This document shows, in pieces, positions 34,544 to 46,449 of a stretch of 64,000 bases of DNA. The position numbers and the translations under genes were made by a program. The notes under the pieces are model-generated. The model did not search any database and was not told the origin of the DNA. It was given only the letters and a program-made list of their open reading frames with translations. The stretch's first letter is position 1, and the number at the start of each line of letters is the position of its first letter. Source of the DNA: Coenobita brevimanus (taxonomy: Eukaryota > Arthropoda > Malacostraca > Decapoda > Coenobitidae). The DNA lies in assembly GCA_032717465.1 (NCBI GenBank), contig CM064657.1, forward strand, positions 18,783,732-18,847,731, written 5' to 3'.

Positions 34544-35554
34544 CCCTTTAACCGCGGGTGTCATTCCAGAATGACATTGCAAAAACTGGACCAAACCGCG
34601 GGTGTCATTCTCGAATGTTTGTGAATATTTTGAATACCCCGCGTTTTTTTCGTGCGCCAATTGTTTCAAGGGAGAGTAGCTATTAAGTTCTTTCACTCCC
34701 TCCTCCCCCCTCTGGGGCCCCACCTCCCACCCCCTGGGCCCCCCACCCCACCCCGGACCAAACACGCATCAGTATCTGTCCAGCTGTGTGAGTGAGAACA
34801 CTGCTGATGTGGCAATGAAGTGCAGGCAATTACAGTGCCTTTTACCTGCCTCAGTGAACACAGAGTGGGTGTTTATCGTATGTGCAGTGTTCATATATGT
34901 TTATAGTATTATTATCAGAATGAGGTTGGCATTTGGTAATGGTGTGTGAGCGAAAAATAGTGATTACAACACTGCTGATATGGCAGTGAAGTGTGGGCAA
35001 AATTTCAGTGCCTTTTACCTGCCTCAGTGAACAAAGAGTGGGTGTTTATCGTATGTGCAGTGTTCATATATGTTTATAGTATTATTATCAGAATGAGGTT
35101 GGCATTTGGTAATGGTATGTGAGCGAAAAATAGTGATTACAACACCGCTGATGTGGCAATGAAGTGCGGGTAATTACAGTGCCTTTTACCTGCCTCAGTG
35201 AACACAGAGTGGGTGTTTATCGTATGTGCAGTGTTCATATATGTTTATAGTATTATTATCAGAATGAGGTTGGCATTTGGTAATGGTGTATGAGCGAAGG
35301 TAATGGTGTGTGAGCGAAAAAAAGTGATTTTACATCGCTCACTTCTAATGGCACTGCCCATCCAGTGATAGTCAACGAAATCATGAAACCTACATCATTG
35401 CAAAGCCGAAGGTTAGTACTTTCTAATGGTACCTTATTTTTCGCTCTAGATTTATTCTGTGCAGAGTTATAAAGGTTTAAACTTTGTTTACATTTTGGTA
35501 GAAACCCCCGCGGGAGAGGACAGTCGGGGCAAAACAATGCCCGCGGTTAAAGGG
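34544..35554. mobile_element. piggyBac-like MITE (1,011 bp) with perfect 15 bp TIRs
   Basis: Perfect terminal inverted repeats CCCTTTAACCGCGGG, flanked on both sides by TTAA (34540-34543 and 35555-35558). TTAA duplication with CCC ends is the piggyBac hallmark. The left end has a sub-terminal repeat of CCGCGGGTGTCATTC. Interior is a 172 bp tandem array; no transposase. Ends resemble those of the element at 6103-8211, so the two probably share a transposase source. Confidence 0.8.
34797..35335 (+). repeat. ~172 bp tandem repeat, three copies
   Basis: Units start at 34797, 34968 and 35141 (AACACTGCTGATGTGGCA...CAGTGCCTTTTACCTGCCTCAGTGAACA...). Copies are well over 90% identical by eye, so amplification is recent compared with other repeats here. 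Confidence 0.9.
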
Positions 35555-35785
35555 TTAAAACGATCTTTCCTTATGTATGGGTGGTCAAGACAACGTGTTG
35601 GCCACTTTGGACGAAGTCCGGAGACTGTTTGTACAATAATGATTTAACAAGTCAGTGGCAAACCCTACTTTCATTAGATTTTGTAAAGTATGTTAATCCT
35701 GGCCCACAATAAGCGATCATAGCCACAGATATAAGTATATCCACTTATTCAGTTATTATAATGGTCAAGGTGCTGTCTACCTATC

Positions 35786-35937
35786 TATAGCCAGACACCT
35801 CAATCCTGTAACGGGTGGCCATAAATAAACCGCCTCCATGTTGTCCTGCCACCTGCCATTTCGCTGCCCTCCCCCGAGCTCAAATCCCTCTCTCTCATAT
35901 TCATCTCCATTCCATCCCTCAATCTCATCCTCGGCCA
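35786..35937 (-). mobile_element. RTE family A, 3' fragment
   Basis: About 150 bp matching the 3' end of the other copies (plus-strand ATAGCCAGACACCTCAATCCTGTA...GGTGGCC...). Strongly 5'-truncated. Confidence 0.75.
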
Positions 35938-36414
35938 AGGTCCCACAGTATCATTTTATATAATTATCGCTATTTTTTTCTGCTATGTGTTCACATGAAA
36001 TATGTTATAAAACTGCAAACCACGAACCAAATAATATGCCGAAAGGGAGGGTAGAAAACAGAAAAATATAACCCTCAAACCTCATTAGGTGTCCACGAGT
36101 GTGGCAACACGACAACATTCTCCGGGTAGCTGCACAGTCAAAGACTTTTAAAGAATAGGAATTAGATTACCAAATCAGAATATTCAAAATTTTTTATACA
36201 CTTATTTTCTGCAGTTTCAGGCTGTTCAATATGAATTTAATGATAAACAATAAAAAATGATTTCCTGACAATGGAGCGTGAAATTATACATCAACCACCG
36301 ACCACTTGTAGTTATGAGAGAGAAGGCTGTTGATATACAGACAGACTGCCCGTGACTTTCTCTGTCTCTGTTAATGTAATTTCTAAAAGACACCTTTAGA
36401 ATGCACTGACTTAC
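35938..36414. other. Intron sequence, no feature
   Basis: A+T-rich, no element recognised. Confidence 0.5.
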
Positions 36415-36540
36415 CGAGTGATGGTGATGGTGTGGCATAAGGAGAGAGGTGGTGGCATAAGGACCATCTGAACTACCCCCAGTGTAGAAGGTCACCAGGG
36501 AGCGGAGGTCAGAGGTGTTCGCCCCATCCGTGTTGAGGAC
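36415..36540 (-). CDS. robo: Robo-like exon with PYATTSLL tyrosine motif
   Basis: Exactly 42 codons, phase 0 to 0, acceptor CTCACCTCCAG, consensus donor TCG|GTAAGT. An in-frame TGA just upstream of the acceptor forces the exon border. Ends with SDGPYATTSLLM followed by a run of five His. PYATT plus two hydrophobic residues matches the conserved Robo cytoplasmic tyrosine motif; in the family such tyrosines are Abl substrates. A 573 bp perfect (GT)n tract (an AC tract in the transcript) ends 32 nt upstream of this exon, occupying the place of the branch-point and pyrimidine region. Confidence 0.72.
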
Positions 36541-36571
36541 CTGGAGGTGAGGTCACAGTGCTGTTGTGAAA

Positions 36572-38344
<1,773 letters not shown>

Positions 38345-38439
38345 CTTCTCCAGCTGCCAGCCAGCGTACTCCTGCCAATGGCTGGAATCAGTCGAACTCA
38401 CACCTGCCAGACTCTCAGCCTTGTGAGCCGCTAAAGCCA
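38345..38439 (-). CDS. robo: Robo-like exon: membrane-proximal cytoplasmic segment
   Basis: Not an obvious ORF; found by splice sites. Acceptor CTATTGACAG, excellent donor AAG|GTAGGT. Enters in phase 1 and leaves in phase 0, with 31 full codons. The protein is polar with an aromatic patch, SSHWQEYAGWQLEK, directly continuing into the next exon. An alternative acceptor, GGCAG|GTGTGAG, lies 36 bases inside and keeps the same phase, so a form 12 residues shorter is possible. No family motif alone identifies it; support comes from strong splice sites and phase agreement on both sides. Confidence 0.6.
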
Positions 38440-39055
38440 CTGTCAATAGAGAACAGGTAACATGGCATCACTGTCGGCAGTGGACAGGCAACATGGTGTT
38501 CGATTCTCTAGCAATTATAAAAGAACTCACCACTGTGCACAGTACCTTCACCAAAAAAATGAAACAAGATTGAGACAATTTAAATATTCTAAACTGCCAT
38601 CAAATTCTTTGCCTGTGTATTAAACTGTCCGAAACTTATGTCGTATATTGCCGGGAAAGTATAGATCATTCGCCTGACGCAGCAAAATTTGATGCCTCTA
38701 GAATGATGCTACATGTATTGTAAATATATTCAGGAATATAATATGTATGAGCATCACTAGGGAAACTGGATCACACTAGTATCTGCTTCACATAAGTGTC
38801 GCTTACATGAAATTAATGGTCAGGGTGAGGACAGCTAATGTTATATTGCATATCTCTGTTCAGCACATCCAGTAAATATGATAAGAGTTCTATGATACGT
38901 CATCAAATTCAGGAAAAAGTGTGCACAGAAACAAACAATATGAACTGCAAGGTCAGCTTTTGGCTAAAAAAGAAGTGTTATGCTTTATGAAACAAAGAAA
39001 TATTTACCTGGGAGCCTGCAATAGCTGTCTCTTCAAACAAAAGTTTTAAAATGAA
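38440..39055. other. Intron sequence, no feature
   Basis: Unique-looking A+T-rich sequence. Confidence 0.5.
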
Positions 39056-39059
39056 AAAT

Positions 39060-39730
39060 TAAAAGCATGTCGGATTCAAGATCCGTTCCTTTCAATATAA
39101 CCTGAGCACATCGCGTTTACCAAACTGGAATTCATAGGTGGAGGGAAAGACAAACTTATGAGGGTGGTTTCAGGGTTCAGGTGATGTGTAAGTAAAGAAC
39201 CGAGAATTCTGAGTAACTCTTGCATTATAAATCCAAACACAAAAGAAATGATAGTGCATAATCAGGCAAGTGCTGTCTATCAGTTTCATGTGAGAGGAAA
39301 TTACAAAGAAGTTTAGGGGAGCTTTTGTTCACATAACTGTGAAAAAAATGGTTTAAGGCTGCAAACAGAGAGGGGATGAAGGGCGTTAATGAACGATGAG
39401 AGGCTGATGAAATGAAAAACTTCTGTTTCCGCGCAAAGTAGAAGCGTTCTATGTGGTGAACCCCCATCACAAATGAGCAGGATTCCACACCGACGCTAAT
39501 AAATGCCATGTCCAAAGTCAACATTATTAGTGAGGTTAAAGATGCTTAGAACTGGCCTAATGCACCCAACCTATGAGAAGTAATGGGATCTTTCCAAGAT
39601 ACTGACTTCAGATAGGGCACTGGAAAAACTTCTACAGAGCAAATTTTAATTTCAGGCATGACAATATCAGAGAATGAATGTTACAGACGAACAATATCGG
39701 AATCGTCCAGAGTGGAGTTGGAAGTATGTC
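39060..39730 (-). mobile_element. Ancient family J-like LINE relic
   Basis: Nucleotide blocks match the J copy at 53155-55280 in order and orientation: TTCAAGATCCGTTCCTTTC, GAGTAACTCTTGCATTA, ATGGGATCTTTCCAAGATA and GTCCAGAGTGGAGTTGGA. Frame entirely lost. Confidence 0.6.
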
Positions 39731-39929
39731 TATACAAAAAGTTTTACAAAAGAAAACACAGCAACAGAGCCATCACAGCAGAAAAGATTTGGAATGAAAA
39801 AGACGCATAACAACTAGAATAATTTTGGTCAATGTGACTAGAAGAACCGTAATATTTTGTACTGGAAATCCAACTGCACTCGGAATATCTCATACATCAT
39901 AATTTGTAAACAACTCTCATTCCTAAAAT

Positions 39930-42003
39930 GAAAGATGTACAATCCTTTGACTAACGCAAGAAAGCCTTGGTTTAATCACGCCTGTTCTAATGCTGTCCGC
40001 AACAAGGAGAGGGCCTACAAAAGGTACCGGAGCCAACCCACCCCTGAATCACATCATCTTTACGTTTCTGCCCGGAATCGTGCTAAGTCTGTTCTTCGCT
40101 CTACTAAAAATAATTTCATCCATACTAAATGCTCTCAACTCTCCAACTCGAATTCTTCCCGCTCCATCTGGCACCTTGCCAAAAATCTTTCTTAACAACT
40201 TTACCTCATCATCCTTCCCTCCTCTTTTCTACTCTGATGGTTCTGTAGCTATTTCTTCTACTGATACAGCAGATCTCTTCGCACCGACTTTCTCCTCCAA
40301 TTCCACCTTAGACGATTCCGGTGCTGTTCCTCCATCACTTCCCCCCTCTGACTTCCTCATGGCTGACATTAAAATTTCTTCAGTTGATGTATTTTCTGCC
40401 ATCACTGGCCTCAGTACTAACAAGGCATATGGGCCTGATGGGGTCCCTCCTGTTGTTCTCAAGAACTGTGCTTCTGTGCTTACACCCTGCCTAGGCAAAC
40501 TCTTTCGCCTTTGTCTGTCAACTTGTACCTTTCCTTCTTGCTGGAAGTTTGCTCTCATTCAGCCAGTCCCAAAGAAGGGTGACCACTCCCAACCCTCCAA
40601 CTTTCGTCAAATTGCTTTAACGTCCTGTATTTCAAAAGTTTTCGAGTCAATTCTCAATAGAAAAATTTTAAGGCATCTTTCTTATCACAACATTCTTTCC
40701 GATCGTCAGTACGGGTTCCGTCAGGGACGCTCAACTGGCGATCTTCTCACCTACCTTTCAGACTCCTGGTCATCCTCCTTTCGGGACTTTGGCGAAAGCT
40801 TTGCCATTGCACTTGACATTTCAAAGGCTTTCGATCGAGTCTGGCATAAATCTTTGATTTCCAAACTGCCCTCCTACGGTTTCTATCCTTCTATCTGTGC
40901 CTTCATCGCTAGCTTCCTTTCTGGTCGTTCTATAGCCACTGTTGTAGACGGCCATCGTTCTTCTAGATCTATCAACAGTGGAGTTCCTCAGGGCTCTGTC
41001 CTATCACCAACTCTCTTCCTTTTATTCATCAATGATCTTCTAAGCTGTACATCTAACCCTATCCACTCATACGCTGATGACTCCACTCTTCACCTTTCCA
41101 TTCGGTTCCCGCAACACCCATCTCAACAGTTACTTCAACAAACAAGGGATGAGGCTATGGCACACCTAATGTTTGACTTGGCTCGTATCTTTGACTGGGG
41201 TAAAAATAATATGGTTGTTTTTAATGCATCTAAGACTCAGTTCTTACACCTATCAACTCGACAAAATCTTCCACAGGTATACCCACTAATGTTTAATAAT
41301 ATTCAGCTTAATCCTGCATCATCCTTGAACGTGCTTGGGGTTTCATTTACTCGGGACTTATCTTGGAAAGATCATATTACATCTCTTGTGAAATCTGCTT
41401 CCAAGAGATTGGGTGTGCTAAGCCGACTCCGCTCTTTATTTACCCCTGCACAATTGTTGACTCTATACAGGGGTTTTATCCGCCCCTGTGTGGAGTACAA
41501 CTCTCATGTGTGGGGAGGCTCCCCACATACAGCTCTTCTCAATAGGGTGGAGTCAAAGGCTTTTCGTCTCATTAACTCTCCTCCTCTTACTGACTCCCTT
41601 CAACCTCTGTCTCTTTGCCACACTGTTGCATCTTTATCTCTTTTCTATCGTTACTTTAATGGCCACTGCTCCTTTGAACTGTCTGCTTGCATTCCTCCAC
41701 CTCTATGACGGGCGCGTAGCACCCGTCTGGCAGCAAACTCTCATCCATTTTCTGTCCAACTCTCTAATGCAAGAGTTAACCGTTACTCCCAGTCTTTCAT
41801 TTATGCAACAGGTCAACTCTGGAACTGTCTCCCTCTGTCTGTATTTCCTGCTGCCTATGATCTCCAGTCTTTCAAACGCAGTGTGTCCAGGCATCTCAAA
41901 ATGCTCGGATCTTGAATTTGGCTCTCTCTTGTATTTTGTTTTTCTCTTGGAGGGAACTGTTACTGAAGGCTCATGGCCTTTGGTTCCTTCTTCCTCGCAT
42001 AAA
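39930..42003 (+). mobile_element. Family J LINE, 5'-truncated, best-preserved RT
   Basis: Starts inside the pre-RT linker (KPWFNHACSNAVRNKERAYKRY), continues through a nearly intact RT to the family 3' end GGCCTTTGGTTCCTTCTTCC followed by a short A tract. Placed within the robo-like intron in the opposite orientation to the gene. Confidence 0.88.
39990..41708 (+). pseudogene. Family J reverse transcriptase, one stop from C-terminus
   Basis: Long open frame in which residues from about 120 onward are genuine RT; the first part is out of frame with the linker encoded at 39935-40195, so a frameshift lies near 40190. Motifs: LIQPVPKKGDHSQPSNFR, ALDISKAFDRVWHK (A), NSGVPQGSVLSP (B), HSYADDSTLHL (C, YADD intact), LGVSFTRDLSWKDHI. 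The frame stops at a TGA (41707-41709) where other copies read CGA, a simple CpG decay, and then stays open to the natural end near 41913. Confidence 0.88.
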
Positions 42004-42024
42004 AAAAAAACTATATGATACTCT

Positions 42025-42027
<3 letters not shown>

Positions 42028-42106
<79 letters not shown>

Positions 42107-42115
42107 GACAGAATA
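42028..42115. repeat. (GA)n(GACA)n microsatellite
   Basis: GA array followed by GACA array, close to the 3' end of the LINE. Confidence 0.95.
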
Positions 42116-42513
42116 AAGCATAAATTTTAACTTACAATACTCACAGAAAATTAACATGATTTTTTAAAAGTGTTATTGCGAATAAGAGAAAATTTATTCG
42201 AAAAGGGTACCAACGGAGAAGAAAATATAACTACCGCCTAAACAAGTAAAAAAAAACTCGAGATGCCAAGAGATCTGCCACTAGCATGACATGAAGTGGT
42301 TGATCTACCGTAGTAACAGGACAGTGCACACGTGGAATGAAACCAAATGAGAACCAGTTGGGTGAAAGCAATCCTTACATATGCTGGGCTATGATAAAAC
42401 TTACAATAACTGATGCCTAAAAAAAGAAAAGGAAGCATCAAAAGGCCTTCATCCTACAGTGACATACCACCGGATGAATATGATGAATTACCTGGAAATG
42501 GTTATTGTCTGAC
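42116..42513. other. Intron sequence, no feature
   Basis: A+T-rich sequence next to the TM exon donor. Nothing recognised. Confidence 0.5.
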
Positions 42514-42658
42514 CTGGTAGGTGGTTGAGAGGCTTGTTCCTGGCGTGCCTTCTATAGAGCAGCAGTGTGGCAAGGGCGGCCATCAGAAGACACAACACAG
42601 CAGACCCCGTCACACCCACCACCCACACCTCACCATCCACTCTCCACACCCACCGTCG
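42514..42658 (-). CDS. robo: Robo-like exon: transmembrane helix
   Basis: Enters in phase 0 (directly compatible with the FnIII exon) and leaves in phase 1. Acceptor TGTGTTACAG; donor CCAG|GTCAGA. It encodes 48 residues: a short juxtamembrane linker, a hydrophobic segment of about 22 residues (roughly residues 11-34, VWVVGVTGSAVLCLLMAALA and following leucines), then the basic stop-transfer run YRRHARNK. This is a type I topology with the FnIII side outside. A second donor, CCAG|GTAATT, lies 22 bp further on and would leave in phase 2. I chose the first because only it is in phase with the next exon. Confidence 0.68.
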
Positions 42659-43899
42659 CTGTAACACAAGCACAACACAAACACGGCTTTCTCACTATAG
42701 CAGGAAAAACATACACTTGGATGAAGTGAAACAGCTAACAACTATCTGGCAACCAAAATAAACATTTTCAATCTAGAATCTGTCCACAACAAACGGTACT
42801 GGACACGAATGAAATTATATACTGTTTCCTTTGGCACTGCGGCACACATCTCATTAGCTGCTGTACCTGGTGATACTGGTACGCTCGTTATCTTGGTGCA
42901 ATTGTGTTGCTGCGTCATTCTAAAAAAAAACAAACAGAAGGCATATATTAATAAATTATAGAGTGTGGCCATATACAATGCTCGTCTTCCACTCCGCCGG
43001 GCGATTTCTCATTTACTGCGTGGACGGCTCAGTCAGCGTTATCAATGTCTGTCTTGCATCATTCACCCATTTCCTACTCTCACTACCACACCCACGCTCA
43101 CATCAGCAGACTGAGCCGTCGTCACAACGCACAAAATACTGTCAAGCGAGTTTCTATTGGAACCCTGGGTGACAAAAGAATATTTATTGGAATGAGGGAA
43201 CAACGGGGAAAAAGTTATATACCTGCCACTTAAAAGAAGCAGAAAGAGACACGAATGCCAAGTGATTAGCAATTACATGTAAAGTGTGAACAAAATGAGT
43301 GAAATACAGCAAAGCTGTTCAAAAACCTATGTTTACTATTAACCTATTATCTGTGAAAAACTGTTATCGCTTTCTGTGCAATAAAATAATAACTTTTAAT
43401 TACTTACAACGCACTAACACGTCATCAGTGAGACAATCTACCTTATATGGTGCACTGTTATGAAAGTCCACATTCTTCATAAAATAAAAGGAAATAAAGA
43501 GGAGGGAAGGGGAAGGTTGTCTGGGCAATGTTTGTGAATGGGTTTCACATCAGACTTGTGAAAATTCCAAGTCAGCACCGTCTGGCGCGTGTCATTTACG
43601 AGTCACACTCAGCTGTACGCAAAATCATTACATCACTCAACTCTCGGTGACTTCTCTTGTGACCTCATTATATCTGACAGACATGTCCACTGCCAATGAG
43701 CATAATTATTATTTGCGATATATTATCGAATTAATGGACAATTACAAGGGTATGCAGAATGAAGATGATTCTTACTTTAATGCAATAAAAGCTACGGTAA
43801 TTCATCCCACAATTAATAAACTAATCATACATGTATGTCATTTATTACCAGCATTCTCTGAAAATTCAACCATTAAAATAATTTATGTACATCCTAAAC

Positions 43900-43900
<1 letters not shown>
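42659..43900. other. Intron sequence, no called feature
   Basis: A strong-looking acceptor (42920-42921, long T tract) and donor (42865-42866) bracket 53 bases on the minus strand, but the phase does not fit the flanking exons. Otherwise A+T-rich. Confidence 0.4.
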
Positions 43901-43902
<2 letters not shown>

Positions 43903-43952
<50 letters not shown>

Positions 43953-44039
43953 TACATACATACACACTATACATACTGTACATACATACATACATTATCT
44001 ATATCTATCTCTCTATCTATCTATCTATCTATCTCACTA

Positions 44040-44092
<53 letters not shown>
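43903..44092. repeat. (CA)n, (CTAT)n, (TA)n compound microsatellite
   Basis: CA array 43903-43950, CATA/CTAT tetranucleotide block to about 44040, TA array to 44092, at the 5' border of the RTE copy. Confidence 0.95.
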
Positions 44093-44095
<3 letters not shown>

Positions 44096-44097
<2 letters not shown>

Positions 44098-45352
44098 CAT
44101 ACGGGCATTTGTCTTCTTAGTGTAACAGGAGAAGTATACGGTAGAATACTTATTGACAGAGTTAGGGAAATAACCGAGAAATTAGTTGGAGAAGAACAGG
44201 GAGGCTTTAGAAAGGGAAGAGGTTATGTAGATCAGATATTCATTCTTAGATCTTTAGTGGAAAAATTTCTAGAGAAAGGAAAGAACTTGTATGAGGCCTT
44301 CATGGATCTGGAGAAAGCAAAACAGGGTGGATAGACAAGGATTGTGGAAAGTATTAAGAATATATGGAGTAGATGGAAAGTTGTTGAATGCTGTGAAGAG
44401 TATGTGTGAGGGTGCTAAAGCTGCAGCGCGTGTGGACAGTGAACTGAGTGAGTTTTTCTAGCTGAAGGTTGGGTTGAAACAGGGATATGTTATGTCTTCA
44501 TGGTTGTTCAATCTGTATATGGATGGGGTTATAAATGAGATACAAGGTAGGACAGTGGATGTTGGAGTGGCCCTAATGAGAGAGGGCAGTGTTTGGAAAC
44601 TCTTTGTACTGTTGTTAGCAGATGATACTGTGTTGTTTAGTGGAGACGAAGGGGAGCTACAGGGCTTGGTGGATGAGTTTGGGAGAGTGTGTAAGAAACG
44701 GAATTTACAGGTGAATGTAGGGAAGAGTAAAGTTTTGGTCTTCAAGAGAGGTGAAGTCAGTGAATGTAGAGTGAGGTTGGATGATGAGGAAATGGATAAT
44801 GTGAGTACATTAAAATACTTGGGTAGTGTGATGAGTAACGATGGAAGTTTAGAGGGTGAAGTGCTTGCATGGGTACAACAAGGAAGAAAGGTTGCTAGTT
44901 CCTTGAAGGCGGTGATAAGAAACAGGGAAGTGAGCATGGAAGTGAAAAAGTTATTACATGACAGTATTGTGATACCGGCTCTAACGTATGGAAGTGAAGC
45001 TTGGACGTTGTTGAAAGGACACAAGTCAAGAGTGAGAGCAGTGAAAATGAGTAATTTGAGAGGAACCTGTGGAGTCACATGGAGAGACTGACAAATGAGG
45101 ATATGAAGGAGCGTTGTGGTGTGGATTTAGATGTGACAGGAAGCGTTAGGAGAAACACACTGAGGTGGTTTGGGCTTTTGGAGAGGATGGAGAGTGAGAG
45201 ACCGACGAGGAGAGTGTGAGTGAGGTGGAGGGGGAGAGAGGGAGGGGAAGGTGAAGGATGAGATGGAGGGATGGAGTGGAGAGATATATGAGAGAAGGAT
45301 TTGTGAACTGGGAGCAGGGCAGTGAAATGGCAGGGGACAGGGTGATATGACA
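44096..45352 (+). mobile_element. RTE family A, truncated at both ends
   Basis: Begins in RT fingers (plus strand GGCATTTGTCTTCTTAGTGT) and runs to within about 60 bp of the usual 3' end. Frames: VYGRILIDRVREITEKLVGEEQ (43885-44334), then 205 codons with LADDTVLFSGDEGE (motif C with Leu in place of Phe), VNVGKSKVLVF and YGSEAWTLLKG (44474-45091). Several stops and frameshifts. Confidence 0.85.
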
Positions 45353-46146
45353 AATTTGAAAGGAGTTATGGCGAAAAAACGATTTTTACCCGTCCTCATT
45401 CTTTTTTGCAGCTTTAGGACCTATAGGCCACGCTTTGGCCCAGTTTGGCCCCCAAATTTAACCAGGTGATCATAATGTCATAGCCCATCATCCCTGTAAT
45501 TTTAGCAAAAACTGCACCAGTAGTTTTTGCCTATAGCTGTTAGCAGATAAATAGACTGAGAGACAAATAAACGGAGTGAAAACAATACCCGTCTCCTAGC
45601 CCGACAGGGACGGGTGATAATAACAAAAATACTAATCACCACCATCATCATCATCATCATCATCGTCATCATCGGAAACAATTTCAGTTTGCATTCCCAG
45701 TGTGTTAAAAAAAAATGCAGTCCATTACAGACAGATAATAGGAAATTTCAGCACTCCTAACAATAGTTATCTTTGGACCCAGGAAAAACGGAAAGTGTCA
45801 CGGATAAGCTACGAAAAAGTTATTCAGAAAAGTAGTTTCTTTTGCCAATTTGTGGCAGTTTTGCCATTTCTAGGGCCTTGGTGAGTCAACGGAGACACCG
45901 AAGGCCGCTGTCACTTGTACGGAAACAACTCATGAGCTCAGTTTCTTCAATTGGCTTCCAGCAAAGTGCATGTGACAATCTGAATATGGTTGGCAGACAC
46001 TGTATTATGCAAAATTATCGAACAATGAAGAAATACAGCTGCATGGACTATCTCCTTGTTTTCTCTGCTTTTAGCTGGGTATGGCTGGCGTTACATCAGG
46101 ATATTGTAATGGTACTAAATACAAATTAGCTCTGCATTATACCTAC
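45353..46146. other. Intron sequence, no feature
   Basis: Includes (CAT)n at 45640-45672. Segment 45353-45615 (GGAGTTATGGCGAAAAAACG...) could be an unrecognised repeat. No gene. Confidence 0.45.
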
Positions 46147-46347
46147 CTTAGAAAGGGGGTGGAGAAGGACAGGATCGACGTGGAGGGAGAGTGGGGTGGT
46201 GAAGGGACCCCTGCCGGCAGGAGTAAGGGCTGCCAGAATGATGTAGTAAGAATGGCCCAGAGTGAGGTTGTTTACCACCAGGGACTGCATGCTACCTGCC
46301 ACACTCTTAGACACCAATACTGCGCCCCCCTCACTCGCCACCTCAAG
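46147..46347 (-). CDS. robo: Robo-like exon: C-terminal part of last FnIII domain
   Basis: Phase 0 to 0 exon of 67 codons, acceptor ...GTATGTACAG and strong donor AAG|GTAGGT. The translation shows the second half of a fibronectin type III fold: alternating hydrophobic strands, the LTLGHSYYIILAALTPAGRG stretch matching the typical L.PG..Y.V.V.A....G.G pattern, and a closing PLSLHVDP strand. This is extracellular, just before the membrane helix encoded by the next exon. The start of the domain must lie in an exon at higher coordinates that I did not find. A LINE copy begins only about 100 bp upstream of this exon. The acceptor lacks a strong pyrimidine tract, so the 5' border is less sure than the 3' border. 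Confidence 0.68.
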
Positions 46348-46449
46348 CTGTACATACATACCAAGCACAAAGGGTATAGGTGTTGTGAGGAAAAGATATT
46401 TTTCTTCTCATTCATGTAACACTGTTGTGACAAAGCAGTGTTTGAGAGC

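Noticed and set aside
42867..42919. Possible extra robo-like exon: long T-tract acceptor and CCAG|GTACAG donor around 53 bases
   Set aside because: Its length is not a multiple of three and neither frame connects the phase 0 end of the FnIII exon with the phase 0 start of the TM exon.
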